From: Granulicatella sp. WM01
GTDB lineage: Bacteria; Bacillota; Bacilli; Lactobacillales; Aerococcaceae
Reading direction: 5' to 3'
Assembly: GCF_004570605.1 (NCBI RefSeq)
Contig: NZ_SPPB01000003.1
Coordinates: 1-64,000 of the forward strand
Length of the DNA stretch: 64,000 bases
Shown in pieces: positions 18,086 to 28,892 of this stretch. Positions within the stretch are counted from its first letter, which is position 1. The number at the start of each line of letters is the position of its first letter. The translations under genes were made by a program, and so were the position numbers. The notes beneath the pieces were generated by a model, which saw nothing but the letters and a program-made list of their open reading frames with translations, searched no databases and was not told the origin of the DNA.

Positions 18086-20338
18086 TTATTTTTCTGACGT
18101 ATGACGTTTTGAACCGTGAGAGCCTATTATTAAAAAGAGAATGCCTGATAAAATAAACGATATAGCTTGATATATGCTATGTTTCGGTGTATCTGCTCCT
18201 GTTTTTGGCAATAATTTTTCGTCACTATCTCTTTTATCGGCAGTTGTTTTATCATTGTTATTTTTATGTCTTTTATCATCATTTGCCTGATTAGTTGACT
18301 GTTCTGTTTTCTCTAAATCTTTTGGTGAACTAGGATTTGTTCCTATGGTTCCTTTATCTTCTTGGGCAGATACTTCTTCTTTTTTGTCGGTATCTTTATT
18401 AGTGTTATCTATCTTTTCTAATGAGCTTATTGGTTTATTCCCATTATTTTGAATTAATGGTGTCTTATGTTCCGGATTTTCTTTAGGAACACTATCGCGT
18501 TTATTCTCTGGTTGTTTTGCTTCACTTGGATTGGTTTTGCTTGATGAGGTATTCTCTTTTGTTTCTAACGGAATTGAACTATTATTTGGCGTTTCAGTAT
18601 CTTTATTAGAAATATTATCCTCTTTATTTTCTGGTTGCTCTGTTTCACTTGAATTAGCTTTGCTTGATGAGGTATTCTCTTTTGTTTCTAACGAAGTTGA
18701 ACTATTATTTGGCGTTTCAGTATCTTTATTAGAAATATTATCCTCTTTATTTTCTGGTTGCTCTGTTTCACTTGAATTAGCTTTGCTTGATGAGGTATTC
18801 TCTTTTGGTTCTAACGAAGTTGAACTATCATTTGGAGTTTCAGTATCTTTATTAGAAATATTATCCTCTTTATTTTCTGGTTGCTCTGTTTCACTTGAAT
18901 TAGCTTTGTTTGATGAGGTATTCTCTTTTGGTTCTAACGAAGTTGAACTATCATTTGGAGTTTCAGTATTATCATTAGGGGGTGTATCCATATGATTTGT
19001 ATCATTTGATAAAGGGCTAATCACTTGAATGGTAACATGTAAGTCTGCTGTTGTATTGTCCGGGTAAGTAATCTGGAGTGTAGCACTTTTTTCACCGATA
19101 GTACTTGTATTTGGAGCTTGACTCCATGCTATTGTCGTTCCTTGTGGAAAAGAATCTGCATTTTGCAATACTTCAGAAGCAGATAACGTATGATGTTGTT
19201 CAACTTGATTGGTTTCTTTAGCTAATGGCGGATATACCTCCTTGTAAATAGGAAGATATGTATATGTCACAGTTTGTGTACCGTTTAAAAGAGTCAATGT
19301 ATTTTCTGACTGAAATCCTTTAGCAGTAGCTAAATTATTTCTAACTAAACGATGTTTATCAACCATAATATCCGTTCCAATAATTTCTTTAGTAGAACCT
19401 AACAAACCTGTTAGTTCTCTAGGTTGTCTAATCTCTTCCCCTGTCAAATCATTGATATAACGGATAATAATTTTAGGGTTATTTACTGTATAGCCAAGTG
19501 AACTCAATTTAATTTGTTGTTTATTTGTTCCGTCAATAGTTGAGGCAAATACTCCAAAAGAACGCAGTTGTGCTTCCGATCTATTAAATCGGCTATCTAC
19601 AGTTTTAGTAAAAGTAGTTTCCCCATACGTGAACGTAAAAATTGGATTTTCTTTCCCACCATAAGTTAATGAGAAAGGTACAAAGGTATTACTTGGCGTT
19701 CCTTCGAGGAAATCTGCGCCAGTAGACGATACAAATCCTCTACTATTCGAGTAGATGAAACTTCCAAACGCTCTCCCTTTTGCACCAAATAAAAATGGGT
19801 CGCTCTCAGAATAACGATTTCCACTTGGATTTGTTGAATTATGATGGGTATCTAGTTTGAACCCAAATGAATTTTTTATTCCACCTAATCCTAAAGACTC
19901 TCCAGAGTGCCCAAAGTTCCCTACATTCGCATCAAGAAACAGAAAAGATATGCCATCACCTGCTTTAAATGTACTCGCTGAGTTTTGCGTTTTGACTTTA
20001 TCACCCAAATTAATTTGCCCAGCAATACTAAAAGGACGATGAATATCAATCTTTTCTGATAAATATATCCCTCCAACTTGATTTTCTCTATCTTCAGTCA
20101 AAATTAAAGCACCGTCTTCTCCTACATCTGCTTGACCATATAACCAAAGTGAATCATAAATTTCTTCTAGTGTCGTTACCTCGATAGCCTCTGGTTCTGT
20201 GTATGTCGCATCACTCAAATTTGTCTGTGCATAGACTATTGTCATTGCATTCATTGATGATACTACTGGGGGCATATAAGCATAGAACAAACTAGCTGAA
20301 ACTGTCAATACAGCACACCGTCTTTTGAAATTTCTCAT
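18086..20338 (-). CDS. LPXTG-anchored adhesin with L-type lectin, MucBP and Rib-like domains
   Basis: This is a cell-wall-anchored surface protein of 750 residues. A signal peptide covers about residues 1-37. An L-type (legume-like) lectin domain spans about 50-285, with the metal/sugar-loop phrases 'AGDGISFLFLDANVGNFG' and 'SFGFKLDTHHN'. A MucBP-type segment follows at about 288-365 (IIIRYINDLTGEEI...VTYTYLPIY), then a Rib-like domain at about 372-445. A low-complexity stalk at 458-621 is built of four 41-residue repeats (TETPN..ENTSS..KANSSETEQPENKEDNISNKD). The C-terminus has LPKTG at 710-714, a hydrophobic helix and a basic tail, so sortase A would attach it to peptidoglycan. The domains suggest binding to glycans or mucins. 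It stands alone. Confidence 0.9.
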   Translation of the reverse strand: MRNFKRRCAVLTVSASLFYAYMPPVVSSMNAMTIVYAQTNLSDATYTEPEAIEVTTLEEIYDSLWLYGQADVGEDGALILTEDRENQVGGIYLSEKIDIHRPFSIAGQINLGDKVKTQNSASTFKAGDGISFLFLDANVGNFGHSGESLGLGGIKNSFGFKLDTHHNSTNPSGNRYSESDPFLFGAKGRAFGSFIYSNSRGFVSSTGADFLEGTPSNTFVPFSLTYGGKENPIFTFTYGETTFTKTVDSRFNRSEAQLRSFGVFASTIDGTNKQQIKLSSLGYTVNNPKIIIRYINDLTGEEIRQPRELTGLLGSTKEIIGTDIMVDKHRLVRNNLATAKGFQSENTLTLLNGTQTVTYTYLPIYKEVYPPLAKETNQVEQHHTLSASEVLQNADSFPQGTTIAWSQAPNTSTIGEKSATLQITYPDNTTADLHVTIQVISPLSNDTNHMDTPPNDNTETPNDSSTSLEPKENTSSNKANSSETEQPENKEDNISNKDTETPNDSSTSLEPKENTSSSKANSSETEQPENKEDNISNKDTETPNNSSTSLETKENTSSSKANSSETEQPENKEDNISNKDTETPNNSSIPLETKENTSSSKTNPSEAKQPENKRDSVPKENPEHKTPLIQNNGNKPISSLEKIDNTNKDTDKKEEVSAQEDKGTIGTNPSSPKDLEKTEQSTNQANDDKRHKNNNDKTTADKRDSDEKLLPKTGADTPKHSIYQAISFILSGILFLIIGSHGSKRHTSEK
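18476..18967 (-). repeat. four tandem 123-bp repeats inside the lectin gene
   Basis: The units are 18967-18845, 18844-18722, 18721-18599 and a diverged 18598-18476. The first three are nearly identical in DNA. Each codes 41 residues rich in Ser, Thr, Glu, Asn and Pro. The unit keeps frame, so copy-number changes would alter stalk length without inactivating the gene. Confidence 0.9.
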
Positions 20339-20970
20339 AAGTATCTCCTTTTTTATATAATCATTTATATAGTCATATAAACAAGATTTATTATAGCAGA
20401 ATGATGTAAAATACTATGCAAAATTCTGTAAAGGTTTTGTAAATGATATAAAATATAACTTGACTCCCTCTATTTTATAACCCTATATTTTACTAGCACC
20501 TCATTAAAAATCTCTTAACCCTCACTCGTGCATACTTACTGTATATGTTTTTGTGCAATACTAGCTAAACATAAATATTACTCTTAACTATATCTGCTAT
20601 TTCACATCGGCGTACGCTCACTATAAATACAAGTAGATTCCAAATAGATGTGCAACCTTGTTTTAATACTAGAAATAGATTGTGTTTAAACACATACTCT
20701 ACTCATCATGCATTACAAACATTATCTTTCAAAGTAGATTTTTCTTTAATTCACTCAAATTCACTAAAAATGGATTGTATTTGAACATATACTCTACTCA
20801 TCATGCATTTCTCCCTAGGTATTCTAGTCAATATACTGACTAGAAATAAATTATTTAAACAGCCACTCTATTGCACTATAAACTAAAAACAGTAAGAAAC
20901 CACGTGTCAAAACTGTTGATTTCTTACTGCTATTTTTAAAAGTTTATTTTAAAATTTACGTTTTTAAGAC
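20339..20970. other. 630-bp AT-rich gap with a 40-bp direct repeat
   Basis: No gene was seen. Imperfect direct repeats of about 40 bases share the core ATACTCTACTCATCATGCATT and lie near 20679-20720 and 20766-20806. The purA terminator is at the right end. Confidence 0.5.
20890..20929 (-). terminator. terminator of purA
   Basis: CAGTAAGAAA-type arms at 20890-20903 and 20915-20929 are followed by T-rich sequence on the minus strand, about 40 bases after the purA stop. Confidence 0.75.
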
Positions 20971-22260
20971 TTATGCCCATACACTCTCTAAAACATTCGT
21001 CTGATCCCTATCAGGTCCAACAGAAAACGTCGAAATACGTACGCCGACTAGTTCAGCAATACGACGCACATAATTACGTGCATTTTCTGGCAATTCTTCT
21101 AATGTACGGCAAGATGTAATGTCTTCACTCCACCCCGGTAATGTTTCATAAATTGGCTTACAATCTGATAATTCTTTCAAACTAGCTGGATAATGTGTAA
21201 TACGTTCGCCATTAGATTTTTCATAAGCAACACAGATTTTTACTTCACTTAGTCCACTCAATACATCAATACTGTTCAATGATAAGTTAGTAATTCCAGA
21301 CACACGTTTAGAATGACGCATAACAACAGAGTCAAACCAACCTACACGACGTGGACGTCCTGTTGTCGTCCCATATTCACGACCAATTTCACGAATACGT
21401 TCGCCAATTTCATCAAATAATTCCGTTGGGAATGGTCCATCCCCTACACGTGACGTATAGGCTTTACATACGCCAACAACTTTGTCAATTTTACTTGGTC
21501 CTACACCACTTCCAATTGTCACTCCTCCAGCTACTGGATTAGAAGATGTTACAAACGGATATGTCCCTTGATCAATATCAAGCATAACACCTTGAGCCCC
21601 TTCAAACAATACACGTTTACCAGCATCTAAAGCATCATTTAAAACAACTGACGTATCACACACATATTTTTTTATTAATTGACCATAACCATAATATTCT
21701 TCGAAAATATCCTCAAACGCTAACGATTTTGCACCATACATTTTTTCAAACAAGCGATTTTTCTCATCTAAATTAATGCGTAAACGTTCTTCAAAAATCT
21801 CTTTATCCAATAAATCGGCAATACGAATACCTATACGTGCCGCTTTATCCATATAGGCAGGCCCAATACCTTTAATGGTTGTACCAATTTTATTTTCGCC
21901 TTTAGATTCTTCTTGCAATCTATCCAATTCAATGTGGTATGGCAAAATAACATGAGCACGATCTGAAATACGCAAATTACTTGTATCAATTCCTTTGTCT
22001 GCTAAATAGTCCAACTCTTTGATTAAAGATTTAGGATTGACTACGACACCATTTCCAATGACACTAATTTTTTCTGGAGAAAAAATACCTGAAGGAATAA
22101 GATGCAATTTATACGTCACACCTCCAAATTTAATGGTATGCCCTGCATTATCACCACCTTGATAACGTGCAATAACCTCTGCATTCTCGCTTAAAAAATC
22201 GGTAATTTTACCTTTGCCTTCGTCGCCCCATTGTGTTCCAACAACTACTACTGATGACAT
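20971..22260 (-). CDS. purA: adenylosuccinate synthetase
   Basis: PurA condenses IMP with aspartate using GTP, the first committed step from IMP to AMP. The 429-residue protein begins [25 protein letters not shown], the GTP-binding/catalytic loop. It contains [31 protein letters not shown] and [30 protein letters not shown], all diagnostic. AGAAAGGGTG lies upstream of the ATG. It is monocistronic, with the SRP RNA gene directly upstream and a terminator downstream. Confidence 0.98.
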   Translation of the reverse strand: MSSVVVVGTQWGDEGKGKITDFLSENAEVIARYQGGDNAGHTIKFGGVTYKLHLIPSGIFSPEKISVIGNGVVVNPKSLIKELDYLADKGIDTSNLRISDRAHVILPYHIELDRLQEESKGENKIGTTIKGIGPAYMDKAARIGIRIADLLDKEIFEERLRINLDEKNRLFEKMYGAKSLAFEDIFEEYYGYGQLIKKYVCDTSVVLNDALDAGKRVLFEGAQGVMLDIDQGTYPFVTSSNPVAGGVTIGSGVGPSKIDKVVGVCKAYTSRVGDGPFPTELFDEIGERIREIGREYGTTTGRPRRVGWFDSVVMRHSKRVSGITNLSLNSIDVLSGLSEVKICVAYEKSNGERITHYPASLKELSDCKPIYETLPGWSEDITSCRTLEELPENARNYVRRIAELVGVRISTFSVGPDRDQTNVLESVWA

Positions 22261-22320
22261 AAACTACACCCTTTCTGGTCGGTAGATCTTTCTACACAAA
22301 AAATTATTTTCATAAAAAAT

Positions 22321-22398
22321 GTACCGCACATGGAGAATCCTACTTATAGCTGCTTCCTTCCAGATCTGACTCGATTCATAAGCTCTCCATTGCCGTAC
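22321..22398 (-). ncRNA. ffs: signal recognition particle RNA (small bacterial type, scRNA/4.5S)
   Basis: On the minus strand the roughly 78-nt segment folds into one long hairpin: GTACGGCAATGGAGA at the 5' end pairs with TCTCCATGTGCGGTAC at the 3' end. The apical part carries the universally conserved SRP domain IV sequence, CAGATCTGGAAGGAAGCAGC in this strand. A TATAAT box lies 7 bases upstream (22405-22410) and a T-run follows. The RNA pairs with Ffh to deliver membrane proteins to FtsY and SecYEG. Confidence 0.95.
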
Positions 22399-22746
22399 GT
22401 CTTGATTATACCAAACTTTCCTAAAGATAGCTAGTATTTTTTACTATTTTTCCACATTTTTCTATTCACTCTGCCAAGCAATACCTTTTTTCACAACATT
22501 TCAATCTTTATCTTGTGTCTTTTGATAAATTTTCAACTCATCATAAAAAGCACTCTCTCCAAACTTACTGCTTTTATCCTATTTTCCTTTTACATTTTGG
22601 CATACAATATCTGCACCTTATTCAAGACATGCATTTCATTTTTTATTGCTATCCTTAAAACAACTAGTCACTCCATTTTGCCCTCTCCCAAAACTACAGA
22701 TTTCTTTACGCATCACCATATCCAAAACTAAAACTCTATTTACATA
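22399..22746. other. non-coding stretch between ffs and the tandem array
   Basis: Apart from the ffs promoter nothing recognisable was found. A short plus-strand open frame here has no ribosome binding site and no recognisable product. Confidence 0.4.
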
Positions 22747-23611
22747 GAACACTCCATTAAACAACACCTCTACCGATAGTCTTGTACTCACAGTAAACTG
22801 CACCATACCTCGAACTGTACCTCTTTCAATATGTGGCATTCTATCAAACATCAACTCTATCAATAGGACGCTAATTACATACAACATTATACTCACAGTA
22901 AACTGCACCATACCTCGAACTGTACCTCTTTCAGTATGTGGCACTCCATTAAACATCAACTCTATCAATAGAACGCTAATTACATACAACATTATACTCA
23001 CAGTAAACTGCACTATACCTCGAACTGTACCTCTTTCAATATGTGGCACTCTATCAAACATCAACTCTATCAATAGAACGCTAATTACATACAACATTAT
23101 ACTCACAGTAAACTGCACTATACCTCAAACTGTACCTCTTTCAATATGTGGCATTCTATCAAACATCAACTCTATCAAGAGAACGCTAATCACACACAAC
23201 ACTCTACTCACAGTAAACTGCACTATACCTCAAACTGTACCTCTTTCAGTATGTGGCACTCTATTAAGCATCAACTCTACCAATAGAACGCTACTCACAT
23301 ACGACATTCTACTCACAGTAAACCGCACCATACCTCGAACTGTACCTCTTTCAATATGTAGCATTCTATCAAACATCAACTCTACCAATAGGACGCTAAT
23401 CACACACAACATTCTACTCACAGTAAACTGCACTATACCTCAAACTATACCTCTTTCAGTATGTGGCACTCTATTAAGCATCAACTCTACCAATAGGACG
23501 CTAATCACACAACACTCTACTCACAGTAAACTGCACTATATCTCGAACTGTACCTCTTTCAATATGTGGCATTCTATTAAGCATCAACTCTACCAATAGG
23601 ACGCTATCCAC
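22747..23611. repeat. array of about eight 105-bp tandem repeats
   Basis: The motif CACCATACCTCGAACTG or close variants starts at 22801, 22906, 23011, 23116, 23221, 23326, 23431 and 23534. The period is 105 bases, except for a 2-base deletion in the last unit, with a partial unit in front. Units differ by a few percent. Because 105 is divisible by 3, reading frames stay open by chance. One minus frame encodes a 35-residue hydrophobic repeat but has TGA stops in three units, and one plus frame is open but lacks start codons. I regard the array as non-coding. Confidence 0.9.
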
Positions 23612-23743
23612 GTACAGTATTCGCTCCACAATATGCTACATATATCTACAACAATGACTTTTGTATTGAGGAGTTTGAAATAATAGTTCTCCATTTTTTT
23701 GGTGCTTTGTGGTATGATAAAAATGGACGTAAAGGAGAATACT

Positions 23744-25615
23744 ATGGAAGATTTTAAAGTAATTGATTTACATAAGACGTACGGCATTAAAACATTGTTA
23801 AATGGTGTATCATTTACAATACGCCAAGGTGAACATGTCGGATTAATTGGACAGAATGGGACAGGAAAAAGTTCGTTGCTTTCTATTTTGAGTCGGCAGG
23901 ATTCAGCAGATTCGGGGATTATTGAAACATCATCACGCTATCGGATTGGTTATTTGAAACAAGATCCGGTACTTAACCCTGAGCATACTGTTTTTCAAGC
24001 TGTATATCACGAAGATACACCACTCCTTCAAACTATTACACGCTATGAACGGGCATTGGGTGACTTAGAAAAAGATGCCCATTCCTTGCAGTTTCAAAAA
24101 GCCTACGAAGAAGCTGAACAAATGATGACACGTTTAGACGCATGGCAATATGACGTGAAAATTAAAACTATTTTAACAAAATTAGGCATTACTCATCTAT
24201 CTCAAAAAATTTCTGAGCTTTCTGGTGGTCAACGTAAACGAATTGGTTTAGCACAAGTTCTCATTCAAGAACCTGATTTGTTGCTATTAGATGAACCGAC
24301 CAACCACCTAGATTATGATAGTATCGAATGGTTAGAGCAATATTTAGCTGATTACAAAGGAAGCCTACTTTTAGTAACGCATGACCGGTATTTTTTAGAG
24401 AGGGTAGTTAGTAAAATCTTTGAGTTAACGCAAGGAAGAATTGACGTTTATGAAGGAAATTATCAAACTTATCTTAGTCAAAAAGCTGAACGTATTGCAC
24501 TTCAAGAACGTTTCCACGAAAAACAATTAAAACGCTACACTTCTGAGTTGGAATGGATGAGAAAAGGTGCAAAAGCTCGTACGACTAAACAGCAAGCACG
24601 AATTGGACGTTTTGCCTCACTTGAAGAGCAAGTGAAACAAAAACAAACAACCAACACATTGGAACTCTCTTTGGAGGGATCCCGTCTTGGCAAAAAAGTG
24701 CTGACTTTTGAACAAGTCGATTTAGTAATGCATGGGCATTCCATTTTAAAACAATTTGACTATATTGTACAAACACATGATTGTATCGGAATCGTCGGCA
24801 ATAATGGTGTGGGAAAATCTACATTATTGAACGCTATTGCTGGACTTTTGCCATTTACAAGCGGCATTTACAGTATGGGAGAAACTGTCAAACTCGCTTA
24901 TTATAAGCAACTATCTGATGACTTACCTAACGAAAAACGTGTCATTAGCTATTTACAAGAAGTTGCCGAAGAAGTTGACTTAAAAGGAGGAGAAAGAGTA
25001 GGTATTGCTGAACTACTCGAAACGTTTTTATTTCCAAGAAGTACACACGGAACATTAATTAAAACATTGTCTGGTGGCGAAAAAAGACGTCTGTACTTGC
25101 TGCGGTTATTGATTGAAAAACCAAACGTTTTACTTTTGGACGAGCCGACAAACGACCTTGACATTGATACACTTTCTGTACTAGAAGATTACTTGGACAA
25201 TTTCTCAGGAGCTACACTTATCGTATCACATGACCGGTATTTTTTAGATCGTGTTACCGACAAGTTAATTATTTTAGACGGACAAGGTCACGTTGACACT
25301 TATTTAGGTTCAATGAGTGACTATTTACAAAGTAGACAAACTACAATTGAGTCTACCACTCCCATTAAAGAGGCAGAAAGACCTCGTCGTCGTGAAAACA
25401 AACGGAAAATGACCTACCATGAACAAAAAGAGTGGGAAAGTATTGAAGATGATATTATGCATTTGGAGCAAACTATAAACACTCTGCAAACTGAAATGGC
25501 ACAGTGTGGGAGTGACTTTGAAACATTACAGCAATTACATCTTCAACTCGATGCTTTAAATGATCAATTAGTTGAAAAAATGGAGCGTTGGGAATATTTG
25601 AGTGAATTAACATAA
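23744..25615 (+). CDS. ABC-F family ATPase (Uup-like)
   Basis: This is a soluble protein with two ATPase domains and no membrane segments, as in ABC-F translation factors. The first domain has Walker A GQNGTGKSS, signature LSGGQRKRIGLA and LLLLDEPTNHLD. The second has GNNGVGKST, LSGGEKRRLYLL and LLLDEPTNDLD. A C-terminal charged region of about 70 residues (from 'RENKRKMTYHEQKEWESIEDDI') is a coiled-coil ABC_tran_CTD as in Uup. ABC-F proteins bind the ribosomal E site. Resistance-type members cannot be excluded, but the CTD and general pattern favour housekeeping Uup. The start at 23744 follows AAAGGAGAATACT. It is monocistronic. Confidence 0.92.
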   Translation: MEDFKVIDLHKTYGIKTLLNGVSFTIRQGEHVGLIGQNGTGKSSLLSILSRQDSADSGIIETSSRYRIGYLKQDPVLNPEHTVFQAVYHEDTPLLQTITRYERALGDLEKDAHSLQFQKAYEEAEQMMTRLDAWQYDVKIKTILTKLGITHLSQKISELSGGQRKRIGLAQVLIQEPDLLLLDEPTNHLDYDSIEWLEQYLADYKGSLLLVTHDRYFLERVVSKIFELTQGRIDVYEGNYQTYLSQKAERIALQERFHEKQLKRYTSELEWMRKGAKARTTKQQARIGRFASLEEQVKQKQTTNTLELSLEGSRLGKKVLTFEQVDLVMHGHSILKQFDYIVQTHDCIGIVGNNGVGKSTLLNAIAGLLPFTSGIYSMGETVKLAYYKQLSDDLPNEKRVISYLQEVAEEVDLKGGERVGIAELLETFLFPRSTHGTLIKTLSGGEKRRLYLLRLLIEKPNVLLLDEPTNDLDIDTLSVLEDYLDNFSGATLIVSHDRYFLDRVTDKLIILDGQGHVDTYLGSMSDYLQSRQTTIESTTPIKEAERPRRRENKRKMTYHEQKEWESIEDDIMHLEQTINTLQTEMAQCGSDFETLQQLHLQLDALNDQLVEKMERWEYLSELT

Positions 25616-25643
25616 TAAGAAAACACTGCTCATAACATAAAAG

Positions 25644-25678
25644 AGGCACTATCCCCCAAGAGATATAGTGCCTTTTTT
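25644..25678 (+). terminator. terminator of the ABC-F gene
   Basis: The arms AGGCACTAT (25644-25652) and ATAGTGCCT (25664-25672) are followed by TTTTTT. Confidence 0.85.
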
Positions 25679-25727
25679 ATGTTGTTGTACCAATTCTACA
25701 ATCAAAACATATATTTTCTTTCAATAT

Positions 25728-26561
25728 TTAATCTTTATATTTTGATTGGATTAATTTTTTTTCTAAAAAATTATCATTGTAATGTGTCATATAAAAAACA
25801 AGTACTATTGTTAATACTGTTGCAAATCCATGTATTTGCAAAGCTGTTGGAATATCTATTCCCATAAATAAAATGACACACGTTAATAAAGTTGGCATAC
25901 CTAATGTATTTAAAATGAGATTAAGGCATTCTTTATATGTTTTAATTGTAAAAAGTTTAGATTGACGTGTAAGCCATAGAAAAAATGCCGCTCCCAAAAC
26001 AATCAATAACATATTAGTTGCAATAAGCATAGCACTTGAGAGCAAAATATAACTCACTGCATAGCCACGATTAGCTGTAAACCATTGTTTTGAAATAAAA
26101 TGCTTGATACTTTCCACATCTGTTAATACTTTTGTGTCCAAAGGCTGACTATACGGCACTTTAGATACTGTTTGTTCTTTTACTTTAATATAAAATCCAA
26201 TCGTATCAAAATAAATTCCTTTATCAACAGTATCTAGGAAACGTTCTTGTTCAGGCAACCACCCTGCAACTTGTCCTTTCTGAAACGCACTACCTTGTAA
26301 CGTATCGCCTTGAATAGTTACCTTTTGAAGTGGAGCAATTGCTTCATCAGTGATGCTATCTAATATATGTGGTACAAACACCTCTAAAGATACTGTATTG
26401 ATTTGAACTGTTCGTAATGTAATCGGAAACATTATGCAACTAACTAAAAAAACAAATATCATAAACATTGTCCCATAATTTAAAGTATTGCGTTGTTTAA
26501 ACATTCTCTTTGGAGAAAAAATACTACTAAAATAATGTATCATGTTTGATTGTTTCATCAT
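25728..26561 (-). CDS. malA: DUF1189 membrane protein, MalA-like
   Basis: The protein of about 277 residues has a cytosolic N-terminus, one membrane segment near the start, an extracytoplasmic domain of about 120 residues and a cluster of three or four membrane segments at the C-terminus (DUF1189 architecture). In Streptococcus pneumoniae a DUF1189 protein, MalA, lies after malD in the maltodextrin locus, and this gene occupies the same place. Its biochemical role is not established. Two adjacent ATG codons (26561 and 26558) follow AAGAGAG, and either could be used. A terminator separates it from malD, so it may have its own promoter. Confidence 0.78.
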   Translation of the reverse strand: MMKQSNMIHYFSSIFSPKRMFKQRNTLNYGTMFMIFVFLVSCIMFPITLRTVQINTVSLEVFVPHILDSITDEAIAPLQKVTIQGDTLQGSAFQKGQVAGWLPEQERFLDTVDKGIYFDTIGFYIKVKEQTVSKVPYSQPLDTKVLTDVESIKHFISKQWFTANRGYAVSYILLSSAMLIATNMLLIVLGAAFFLWLTRQSKLFTIKTYKECLNLILNTLGMPTLLTCVILFMGIDIPTALQIHGFATVLTIVLVFYMTHYNDNFLEKKLIQSKYKD

Positions 26562-26706
26562 ATTCTCTCTTTCTATATCATTTAAATAAATGGCATTCAC
26601 GTATCCATTAATGTATCATATTTTTTAGCATTCCGCAAAAGAATACACTAAACCTTTTCAAAACGATTGTGTCACATTTTACTCATTTTTACGCTTCAAA
26701 TGAATA

Positions 26707-26731
26707 AAAAGTGGTAGAAAGACCACTTTTT
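26707..26731 (-). terminator. terminator of malCD
   Basis: AAAAGTGGT / ACCACTTTT stem directly after the malD stop, T-rich on the minus strand. Confidence 0.8.
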
Positions 26732-26742
26732 TATCGCTTTTT

Positions 26743-27594
26743 TTATCCTTTTGTCCCACCTCTTGACAAACCAGACACAAAATGTTTCTGCAAGAAGAAA
26801 AACAATAAGGAAATTGGTACTGCTACAAATAACGCTCCAGCAGCAAATAGTGCCACACGTTCATTTTTAACATCTAAAATAAACGTTTGCAAACCTACAG
26901 CCACTGTGTATGTTTCTTTTGTACGTAGTAAGAAACTAGACAGAATAAAATCTCCAAACGGTCCCATAAATGCCCATAGTGCTTGAACAGCAACCATTGG
27001 TCGAACAAGTGGTAAGACGATTTGCCAAAATATTCTAAAATGACCTGCTCCATCTAATTTTGCAGCTTCATCTAAAGACCTTGGCACAGTATCGAAATAA
27101 CCTTTCATTAACCATGTATTCATTGGAATACCTCCTCCAACATAAATGAGGATAATAAACCAATTTTTATTTAATGCTCCTAGCATCAATGCCACAACAA
27201 AGAAAGCCGTTAACGCCGCCATAACGGGTACCATTTGTACAATCATAAAGAACATTAAACTCTTTTTACGCCCAACAAAATGGTAACGGCTAAATGCATA
27301 GCCTGTTAAAATAATCGTTATCGTTTGAATAATCATTGTTGAACCAGCAATAATCAATGTATTTAAATACCACTGTCCATATAATGTTTCCTCAAACAAA
27401 CGTCTAAAATTCTCTAACGTTAATTGCACATTAAAATCCAAAGAAAATGCTGCAACTTGTCCTGCTTTAAAAGCAGATAGTGCCGTAATGGCAATCGGAT
27501 ATAACACAATAACAGAGAAAAAAATCAGATAGGCATACGTTAATAGTTGTAAAATGAGTTTTTTTCTTTTACTAGATTTCATTTTTACTGCCAT
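26743..27594 (-). CDS. malD: maltodextrin ABC transporter permease MalD (MalG type)
   Basis: This is an inner permease subunit for maltose/maltodextrin uptake. The 283-residue protein has six membrane segments and the EAA loop '[25 protein letters not shown]' that contacts the ATPase. The end '[16 protein letters not shown]' is the usual MalG C-terminus. It starts 2 bases after malC ends. No malK/msmK ATPase is present in the cluster, so a shared ATPase encoded elsewhere is likely, as in streptococci. Confidence 0.95.
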   Translation of the reverse strand: MAVKMKSSKRKKLILQLLTYAYLIFFSVIVLYPIAITALSAFKAGQVAAFSLDFNVQLTLENFRRLFEETLYGQWYLNTLIIAGSTMIIQTITIILTGYAFSRYHFVGRKKSLMFFMIVQMVPVMAALTAFFVVALMLGALNKNWFIILIYVGGGIPMNTWLMKGYFDTVPRSLDEAAKLDGAGHFRIFWQIVLPLVRPMVAVQALWAFMGPFGDFILSSFLLRTKETYTVAVGLQTFILDVKNERVALFAAGALFVAVPISLLFFFLQKHFVSGLSRGGTKG

Positions 27595-27596
27595 AT

Positions 27597-28892
27597 TTAA
27601 TCCTCCATTTCAAATGCGTGTAATTTTTTAAACGTGACAAGTGAAATTCCAATCACGATAATCGAAATAATTAATGTTACTGCTGCAGCTAATGAAAATT
27701 GTGGCGATGTACTAGTTGTCAATTTATAAATCCATGAAATCAAAATATCTGTTGAACCAGCACCACCTCCAACTGACCCTGGGCCACCTTGGTTAAACAA
27801 ATAAATAACAGAAAAGTTATTGAAATTCCCTGTATACTGCGTAATCAAAGACGGTGCAGCTACAGCTAAAATTGTTGGAAACGTAATGTGTTTAAATTTT
27901 TGCCACGCATTTGCGCCATCAATCGTAGCTGCCTCATACAAATCATGTGGAATAGCTTGTAAAATACCTAAAGTTAGCACATAAATATACGGTGTTGCTA
28001 GCCATGCTTGAACAAAAATAACTGCAAATTTTGTCCAAAACGGATCTGTTTTCCACGGAATTATCCCAAAATCCAAAAATGGAAATAACGATTTTATAAA
28101 CGGTAACACTTGCGTATTAATCGCACCTAAACTATCGTTAAACATATTACTAAACGTTAAAATAGTAATAAATCCTGGAACTGCCCATGGGAGCAAAAAG
28201 ATAATCCCAAAAATTCGTTTTCCTTTAACAAAAGATTGATTAGCAACAACTGCTGTAAAAATCCCCATGACAATTTGTAATGTAGAAGCAGCCAAAGACC
28301 AAATAATTGTCCAGCCTAGTACAGACAAAAATGCATTTTGGAATGTACTCAATGCCCCAATTTTAATAAAATTGTCAAATCCTACCCAATCTAAAAGTTT
28401 TTGTGGAGGAATATGTTGAAAATCATAATTAGTCAGTGCAATTAGGATAGATACAATCACTGGGAATAAAATAACAAATATCATTAAAAGATAAGCAGGT
28501 GTTACTAACACATACGGAAATCCATGTTGATAAACATTTTTAAGATTTTCCTTTGGCGAAATTGCAACCTTTTCTCCATTATTCCACATTTTTGCAATTT
28601 TTCTTGCATCAATCACATTAACCACATGAAATATTGCATAAATGGCTATAATAAGACATTGTAATACACCTCTAATCAGCATAAATAATGAATTATCACG
28701 TCCTGCTTGGTATCCCAATGTGAATAATTCGTCTATATTGTACACACCATCTATTGCCATTTGATAGATAAAAAGCATACATATACTAGCAAACACAATT
28801 CCTTTGAACCATTGTCCATTATAAAATTGTCCTGCACCTGGGAAAAACGTAGACAATCCAATGGCTACTTTTTCATTTTTTTTCGTATTCAT
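27597..28892 (-). CDS. malC: maltodextrin ABC transporter permease MalC (MalF type)
   Basis: This is the larger permease partner of MalD. The protein is about 431 residues, with an N-terminal extension containing '[20 protein letters not shown]' and extra helices before the core six. The core has the EAA loop '[23 protein letters not shown]'. The start at 28892 is preceded by AAAGGAGAGGACACT; a longer open frame to 28952 lacks such a site. Upstream lie a TATAAT box and the 14-bp mal operator. Confidence 0.94.
   Translation of the reverse strand: MNTKKNEKVAIGLSTFFPGAGQFYNGQWFKGIVFASICMLFIYQMAIDGVYNIDELFTLGYQAGRDNSLFMLIRGVLQCLIIAIYAIFHVVNVIDARKIAKMWNNGEKVAISPKENLKNVYQHGFPYVLVTPAYLLMIFVILFPVIVSILIALTNYDFQHIPPQKLLDWVGFDNFIKIGALSTFQNAFLSVLGWTIIWSLAASTLQIVMGIFTAVVANQSFVKGKRIFGIIFLLPWAVPGFITILTFSNMFNDSLGAINTQVLPFIKSLFPFLDFGIIPWKTDPFWTKFAVIFVQAWLATPYIYVLTLGILQAIPHDLYEAATIDGANAWQKFKHITFPTILAVAAPSLITQYTGNFNNFSVIYLFNQGGPGSVGGGAGSTDILISWIYKLTTSTSPQFSLAAAVTLIISIIVIGISLVTFKKLHAFEMED

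Noticed and set aside
18531-18995. Repetitive hydrophobic plus-strand frame opposite the lectin stalk
   Set aside because: It is the antisense reading of the Ser/Thr/Glu repeats; the minus-strand gene has signal peptide, domains and LPKTG.
22340-22380. tRNA-like hairpin upstream of purA
   Set aside because: It is the conserved SRP RNA domain (GGAAGGAAGCAGC), not a tRNA.
22636-23433. Hydrophobic 35-residue repeat protein on the minus strand of the 105-bp array
   Set aside because: TGA stops at about 23125, 23230 and 23440 interrupt it, it has no ribosome binding site, and the plus strand is open too. The open frames follow from a period divisible by three.
22800-23530. Long open plus-strand frame through the 105-bp array
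   Set aside because: The repeating unit contains no ATG, GTG or TTG in that frame and no start was found upstream.
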